Below are positions 50,959 to 57,481 of a DNA stretch of 57,481 nt, one piece after another. Under the pieces are notes generated by a model. That model did no database searches. It worked only from the letters and a program-made list of their open reading frames with translations, and was not told the DNA's origin. Position numbers and translations under genes: made by a program. Source of the stretch: Mycobacterium sp. E740 (GTDB lineage Bacteria > Actinomycetota > Actinomycetes > Mycobacteriales > Mycobacteriaceae); NCBI RefSeq assembly GCF_001672895.1, contig NZ_LZKP01000031.1, forward strand, positions 1 to 57,481, in the 5' to 3' direction. The stretch's first letter is position 1; each line of letters opens with the position of its first letter.

Positions 50959-51390
50959 ATGCCCGCCGCGCTGATCTGGTTAGTCGCCGCGCTGGCACTC
51001 GCCGGTGCCGAAGCCCTGACCGGGGACCTGTTCTTGCTCATGCTCGGCGGCGGAGCGCTGGCGGCTGCCGGGTCGAGCCTGCTGTTCGACGAGCTGTGGA
51101 TTCACGGCGCGGTGTTCGCCGTGGTTTCGCTGCTGCTGCTGGTTGTGGTGCGCCCAGCGCTGCGCAGGCATTTCCGCGCGGGCACCGGCCTGCCCGACCC
51201 GGCCAAGGCGCTCGAGGGCAAGAGCGCGCTGGTGCTCGATCGGGTGGCGCGGCACGAGGGGCAGGTCAAACTCGACGGCGAGGTGTGGACGGCGCGCCCG
51301 CTCAACGAGAACGATGTCTACGAACCAGGCGACCACGTGACCGTCGTCCAGATCGACGGCGCCACCGCCGTCGTCCAGAAAGTCGTCTAG
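50959..51390 (+). CDS. NfeD-family membrane protein
   Basis: 143 residues, homologue of Rv1487. The N-terminal half has two or three transmembrane helices (LIWLVAALALAGAEAL, FLLMLGGGALAAAGSSLLF, AVFAVVSLLLLVVVRPALRRHF). The C-terminal half is the OB-fold NfeD domain (LEGKSALVLDRVARHEGQVKLDGEVWTARPLNENDVYEPGDHVTVVQIDGATAVVQKV). NfeD proteins are usually paired with SPFH proteins, and here one follows after 12 bases. Confidence 0.9.
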   Translation: MPAALIWLVAALALAGAEALTGDLFLLMLGGGALAAAGSSLLFDELWIHGAVFAVVSLLLLVVVRPALRRHFRAGTGLPDPAKALEGKSALVLDRVARHEGQVKLDGEVWTARPLNENDVYEPGDHVTVVQIDGATAVVQKVV

Positions 51391-51402
51391 GAAGGAACCG
51401 TC

Positions 51403-52545
51403 ATGGAAGGTGCCGTTGCCGGCCTCGTCCTCCTCGGCGTGCTCGTGCTGTTCGCCGTCATCATCGTCGCCAAGTCGGTGGCGCTGATACCGCAGGCCGA
51501 AGCGGCGGTGATCGAGCGGCTCGGTCGCTACAGCAAGACCGTGTCCGGCCAGCTGACCCTGCTGCTGCCCTTCATCGACCGGATCCGGGCGCGCGTCGAC
51601 CTGCGCGAGCGGGTGGTGTCGTTCCCGCCCCAGCCGGTGATCACCGAGGACAACCTCACCGTCAACATCGACACCGTGGTCTACTTCCAGGTCACCAACC
51701 CACAGGCCGCCGTCTACCAGATCAGCAACTACATCGTCGGCGTCGAACAGCTGACCACCACGACGCTGCGCAACGTGGTCGGCGGCATGACACTCGAGCA
51801 GACGCTGACATCGCGTGACTCGATCAACGGCCAGCTGCGCGGCGTGCTCGACGAGGCCACGGGCCGGTGGGGTTTGCGGGTGGCGCGCGTCGAGCTGCGC
51901 AGCATCGATCCGCCGCCATCGATCCAGGACTCGATGGAGAAGCAGATGCGCGCCGACCGCGAGAAGCGCGCGATGATCCTGACCGCCGAGGGCAACCGGG
52001 AAGCCTCGATCAAGCAGGCCGAAGGCCAGAAGCAGGCGCAGATCCTGGCGGCCGAAGGCGCCAAGCAGGCCGCGATCCTGGCCGCCGAGGCCGACCGGCA
52101 GTCGCGCATGCTGCGCGCACAGGGTGAACGCGCGGCCGCCTACCTGCAGGCGCAAGGCCAAGCCAAGGCCATCGAGAAGACCTTCGCCGCGATCAAGGCG
52201 GGCCGGCCGACGCCGGAGATGCTGGCCTACCAGTACCTGCAGACGCTGCCGCAGATGGCCAAGGGCGAGGCGAACAAGGTGTGGCTGGTGCCCAGCGATT
52301 TCGGTTCGGCGCTACAGGGCTTCACCAAGCTGCTCGGCGCTCCCGGCGAGGACGGGGTGTACCGCTACACGCCGTCTCCGGTCGACGACACCCCGCCCAA
52401 GGGCGACGACGAAGCCGAAGTCGCCGACTGGTTTTCCACCGACACCGACCCGGCGATCGCGCAGGCGGTGGCGAAGGCGGAGGCGGAGGCGCGCACCCCG
52501 GTAGAAGGGCCGCGCTACTCGCCACCTCAGCTCGATGCGCCCTGA
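51403..52545 (+). CDS. SPFH/band-7 (stomatin-like) membrane protein
   Basis: 380 residues, homologue of Rv1488. One N-terminal membrane helix (VLLGVLVLFAVIIVAKSVALIPQ), then the SPFH domain (AEAAVIERLGRYSKTVSGQLTLLLPFIDRIRARVDLRERV...VVYFQVTNPQAAVYQISNYI). A long coiled coil follows (EGNREASIKQAEGQKQAQILAAEGAKQAAILAAEADRQ), then an acidic Pro-rich tail. With NfeD it probably forms membrane microdomain scaffolds. GGAAGGAA lies six bases before the ATG. It overlaps the convergent TVP38 gene by 19 bases. Confidence 0.93.
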   Translation: MEGAVAGLVLLGVLVLFAVIIVAKSVALIPQAEAAVIERLGRYSKTVSGQLTLLLPFIDRIRARVDLRERVVSFPPQPVITEDNLTVNIDTVVYFQVTNPQAAVYQISNYIVGVEQLTTTTLRNVVGGMTLEQTLTSRDSINGQLRGVLDEATGRWGLRVARVELRSIDPPPSIQDSMEKQMRADREKRAMILTAEGNREASIKQAEGQKQAQILAAEGAKQAAILAAEADRQSRMLRAQGERAAAYLQAQGQAKAIEKTFAAIKAGRPTPEMLAYQYLQTLPQMAKGEANKVWLVPSDFGSALQGFTKLLGAPGEDGVYRYTPSPVDDTPPKGDDEAEVADWFSTDTDPAIAQAVAKAEAEARTPVEGPRYSPPQLDAP

Positions 52546-53246
52546 GACTCCCGGTGATGCCGCCGGTGCAGCCGGATCTCGTAGCTCAGGCCGGCCACGC
52601 CGACAGCCGCCGTGCACAGCGAGATCAGCACGAGCAGCGGGCTGACGTTCCCGGTGAGCGCGTCGCCGAGGATGACCACTGCCGCGGTGCCGGGCAGCAG
52701 CCCGGCGACGGTGGCCAGCGAGTACGGCACCACACGCACCGATGAGGCTCCCGCCGCGTAGTTGAGCACCGAGAACGGGACGGCCGGGATCAGCCGCATG
52801 GAAACGACTGTCGGCCAACCGCGTTGGCTCAACCGTGCATCCAGCGACTCGATCCGCGGGTGGTGCAGCACCCGGTTGAATTGCAGGCCGAGCGCACGCA
52901 CCAGCAGCAGCGCCAGCACCGCGCTGATCGTCGCGGCCGTCACGGCCAGTGGGATGCCGAGCACGGGACCGAACAACAGGCCCGCGGCAAGGGTGAAGGC
53001 GGTGCGGGGGAAGGGGAACACCGTCACCACGATGTGCGCGCCCAGGAACGCCAGCGGGAACCACGGACCCACCGAGGTGGCCCAGTCGCGCAACTCCACC
53101 GCCGTCGGCAGCGGGACCAGTACCGCCACTGCGACGAGAATCACAATCACCACCAGCGAGGCGGCCAGCCGCAGCCGGGAGACGCCGGCGAGCGTCGCAC
53201 CCACTGCGCTGCGGACCGCGCGCAGGGTGCTGACGACGGTGTTCAC
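52527..53246 (-). CDS. TVP38/TMEM64 (VTT-domain) membrane protein
   Basis: 239 residues, homologue of Rv1491c. About six hydrophobic segments. The VTT/SNARE-associated core reads FPFPRTAFTLAAGLLFGPVLGIPLAVTAATISAVLALLLVR and later RLIPAVPFSVLNYAAGASSVRVVPYSLATVAGLLPG, the family hallmark. Members resemble DedA proteins and may move lipids or support proton-coupled transport; the function here is not known. GTG start; TAGTCT lies eight bases upstream on the minus strand as a likely -10. Confidence 0.88.
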   Translation of the reverse strand: MNTVVSTLRAVRSAVGATLAGVSRLRLAASLVVIVILVAVAVLVPLPTAVELRDWATSVGPWFPLAFLGAHIVVTVFPFPRTAFTLAAGLLFGPVLGIPLAVTAATISAVLALLLVRALGLQFNRVLHHPRIESLDARLSQRGWPTVVSMRLIPAVPFSVLNYAAGASSVRVVPYSLATVAGLLPGTAAVVILGDALTGNVSPLLVLISLCTAAVGVAGLSYEIRLHRRHHRESQGASS

Positions 53247-53338
53247 GTCTAACCAGACTACGGAACGAGCGCCGAAGAGACCTGCCCGCGCGTGCTCGAG
53301 TCGGCTGCCCGGCGCAGGACCGTGTGATCGCGATCATT

Positions 53339-53344
53339 TAGCCT
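53339..53344 (+). promoter_or_regulatory. -10 box of mutA (leaderless type)
   Basis: TAGCCT fits TANNNT. It is one base from the ATG at 53346 but exactly seven bases from the GTG at 53352, so the GTG is the better start. Confidence 0.5.
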
Positions 53345-53351
53345 GATGATC

Positions 53352-55166
53352 GTGCAGAAACCCACTGCGGTCGAGGCCGATCGAGAACGTTGGCGCTCAG
53401 CGGTTGCCGGGGTGCTGGCAAAGAGCACCCGCACGGATCCCGCCGATCTGCCCGCCGAACCCGAGCGCCTGCTGGATTCGCCGACTTACGACGGCTTCGC
53501 GATCCGGCCCCTGTACACCGATTTGGACGCCCTGCCCGAACCGCCGCTGCCCGGCCGATGGCCGTTCGTCCGCGGTGGCGACGCACTGCGCGACGTCAAG
53601 GTGGGTTGGAGAGTCGCCGAGGCGTTTCCGGCGAACGGGTCGGGAAGCGTGGCCGAGCACAACGGCGCGATCCTGCTCGGCCTCACCGAGGGGGTCAGCG
53701 CGCTCGCACTCCGCGTCGGCGGACCCTCGGGAGTGGCGGCAGCCGACCTGCACCGGCTGTTGGAGGGCGTCTACCTCGATCTCGTTCCGGTGGTCTTCGA
53801 CGTCGCCGGGCCGGACTATGTTTCCGCAGCTGACCGGGTGCTCGGCCTGCTGAACGACCTGGATGCCGATCAGCGGTCCCGGTTGTCGATCGACTTCGGG
53901 GCCGATCCGCTGACCGCCCCGCTGAGCGAGCGGCAGGCACCGGAGATCGATGATGTCGTCGGGACTGCGTCGAAGCTGGGTGAGCACAACGGCCGCGTGC
54001 GAGCCGTCACGGTGGACGGCCCCGCGTTCCACAACCGCGGCGCCAGCGCTTCCTGGGAATTGGCGGGCGTGGTGGCCGCCGGTGTCGACTATCTGCGGCT
54101 GCTCGGGCGAAGCGGTATTGCCCTTTCGGATGCCCTGGGCCAGATCAGCTTCCGGGTCACCGCTGATGACGACCAGTTCATGACGATCGCCAAGCTGCGC
54201 GCTCTGCGGCGGCTGTGGGCCCGGGTCGCCGAGGTGGTCGGTGCGCCGGAACACGGGGCGGTGACCGTGCACGCCGTGACGTCACTGCCGATGATGACCA
54301 AGCGCGATCCCTGGGTGAACATGCTGCGCACCACGTTGGCGGCGTTCTCGGCGGGGATCGGCGGCGCTGACACCGTCCATGTCCACCCGTTCGACGTCGC
54401 GATCGAGGGCGGCTTCCCGGGCACGGCGCCCAGCTTCGCCCGGCGGATGGCCAGAAACACCCAACTGTTACTGCTCGAGGAGTCGCACCTGGGTCGAGTC
54501 CTCGACCCGGCGGCGGGGTCCTGGCACGTCGAAGACCTCACCGAGGAGCTCGCCGGGCAGGCGTGGAAGCGCTTCCAGGACATCGAGTCCCGCGGTGGTT
54601 TCACCGAGGCGGTCGGCTATGTGACGGACCAGATCGCCGAGGTGGCCGCCAAGCGAGCCGACGACATCGCCCACCGGCGCACCGCGGTGACGGGCGTGAA
54701 CGAGTTTCCCAACCTCGCCGAACCGGTTCTGCCACAAGGGGATCCGCTGTCGGGCGTGGCGCGCTATGCGGCCGGGTTCGAGGCCCTTCGGGACCGCTCG
54801 GACGCTGTCTTCGAGAAGACCGGCGCCAGGCCGGCGGTGCTGCTGCTGCCGCTCGGCCCGCTCGCCGAGCACAACATCCGCACCACGTTCGCCACCAACC
54901 TGCTCGCGTCGGGCGGCATCGAGGCGGTGACCGAAGCGCACGGCGGCCCTCCGGCGGTCGCGGTCATCTGCGGTACTGACGCCCGTTACGCGACGGAAGC
55001 CTCCGCCGCCGTCGACTCTGCCCGCGCGGCCGGCGTTTCCTACATCTTGCTTGCCGGACCGGAAAAGGCTGTCGCAGAGGCGCATTCGAAACCAGACGGC
55101 TACCTCACCGCGAAGATCGATGCGGTCGAGACATTGTCGGACCTGCTCACCAGATTGGGGGCCTGA
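53352..55166 (+). CDS. mutA: methylmalonyl-CoA mutase, small (beta) subunit
   Basis: Partner subunit of the adenosylcobalamin enzyme that interconverts methylmalonyl-CoA and succinyl-CoA, used for propionate from odd-chain lipids and cholesterol. About 604 residues, strongly resembling M. tuberculosis Mut[88 protein letters not shown]. As usual for the small subunit, the DxHxxG B12 motif is absent. The GTG at 53352 is preferred over ATG 53346 because of the -10 spacing. mutB starts one base after its stop. Confidence 0.94.
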   Translation: MQKPTAVEADRERWRSAVAGVLAKSTRTDPADLPAEPERLLDSPTYDGFAIRPLYTDLDALPEPPLPGRWPFVRGGDALRDVKVGWRVAEAFPANGSGSVAEHNGAILLGLTEGVSALALRVGGPSGVAAADLHRLLEGVYLDLVPVVFDVAGPDYVSAADRVLGLLNDLDADQRSRLSIDFGADPLTAPLSERQAPEIDDVVGTASKLGEHNGRVRAVTVDGPAFHNRGASASWELAGVVAAGVDYLRLLGRSGIALSDALGQISFRVTADDDQFMTIAKLRALRRLWARVAEVVGAPEHGAVTVHAVTSLPMMTKRDPWVNMLRTTLAAFSAGIGGADTVHVHPFDVAIEGGFPGTAPSFARRMARNTQLLLLEESHLGRVLDPAAGSWHVEDLTEELAGQAWKRFQDIESRGGFTEAVGYVTDQIAEVAAKRADDIAHRRTAVTGVNEFPNLAEPVLPQGDPLSGVARYAAGFEALRDRSDAVFEKTGARPAVLLLPLGPLAEHNIRTTFATNLLASGGIEAVTEAHGGPPAVAVICGTDARYATEASAAVDSARAAGVSYILLAGPEKAVAEAHSKPDGYLTAKIDAVETLSDLLTRLGA

Positions 55167-55167
55167 G

Positions 55168-57272
<2,105 letters not shown>

Positions 57273-57479
57273 AGCTTGTGCAGCAGACCGATTGCGGCGT
57301 CGGCGATCACCGTGCCGGGCGGGAAGATCGCCGTCGCGCCCGCGGCGTAGAGCTCGTCGAAGTCACCCGGCGGGATGACACCGCCGACCACGATCATGAT
57401 GTCGGGCCGACCGACTTCGGCGAGCGCCTCGCGTAGCGCGGGCACCAGGGTCAGATGCCCGGCCGCGAGCGACGAGACC
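57273..57479 (-). other. inverted mutB 3' fragment
   Basis: Read on the minus strand this gives [25 protein letters not shown] followed by [19 protein letters not shown], then [26 protein letters not shown], which is the B12-domain end of MutB. It is not an independent gene; it supplies the missing end of the plus-strand mutB. Confidence 0.88.
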
Positions 57480-57481
57480 GT

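Overview
The window is one GC-rich stretch of a mycobacterial chromosome, most likely a rapidly growing Mycolicibacterium-type species. The gene order is that of the Mycobacterium tuberculosis Rv1436-Rv1493 region: gap-pgk-tpiA-secG, then pgl-opcA-zwf-tal-tkt, ctaB, qor, ctaA and its ABC partners, mptB, the suf operon, trxA, echA12, an ABC-F gene, acnR-acn, ripA-ripB, moxR1 and its DUF58/VWA partners, fabG1-inhA-hemZ, and mutA-mutB. Differences from M. tuberculosis point away from that species: ppc is kept after secG, no PE_PGRS genes interrupt the order, SufB has no intein, and an MHS-family transporter follows sufT. No tRNA, rRNA, insertion sequence, prophage or CRISPR array was seen, and no stretch over 300 bases lacks a gene apart from the left edge of partial genes.

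Layout. 1-2933: 3' part of a STAND/AAA regulator, a coiled-coil protein and a solute-binding-like protein without a signal peptide. 3012-9150: lower glycolysis, SecG and PEP carboxylase. 9156-11736: a coiled-coil protein, a deazaflavin-dependent oxidoreductase and a DUF222/HNH (13E12-type) protein. 11771-18166 (minus): pentose phosphate operon with four-base start/stop overlaps. 18364-25334: haem O/haem A synthesis, quinone reductase, an ATP-grasp-like protein, an ABC exporter and the mannosyltransferase MptB. 25388-31567: sufR-sufB-sufD-sufC-sufS-sufU-sufT, Fe-S cluster assembly. 31645-37290: transporter, small membrane protein, thioredoxin, enoyl-CoA hydratase, ABC-F ATPase, tiny HTH protein and TetR repressor. 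37307-43257: aconitase, a DUF6676-type protein and the RipA/RipB peptidoglycan hydrolases. 43393-47482: MoxR ATPase with DUF58 and two tandem VWA proteins. 47536-50084: mycolic acid FAS-II genes fabG1-inhA plus ferrochelatase. 50081-53246: conserved protein, NfeD, SPFH and TVP38 membrane proteins. 53352 to the end: methylmalonyl-CoA mutase, small and large subunits.

The most unusual signals are not new genes. (1) A 264-base patch inside sufB (26410-26673) encodes an ordinary SufB segment but with about 43% GC at its centre and rare codons (TTA, AGA, ATA, GTA), unlike everything around it. (2) The last 280 bases form a fold-back: a 75-base perfect inverted repeat around mutB sequence in reverse, which breaks mutB and looks like an amplification or assembly chimera. 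(3) The ATP-grasp-like gene at 20298-20999 seems to lack the central ATP-binding part of its family. (4) Many genes have a TANNNT-like -10 box 6-7 bases before the start codon and no Shine-Dalgarno, a leaderless arrangement that fixes several start codons, including fabG1 and mutA.

Most of the window is core metabolism. I did not find a convincing new multi-gene system. Family calls rest on reading the translations and remembered mycobacterial homologues; no searches were run.
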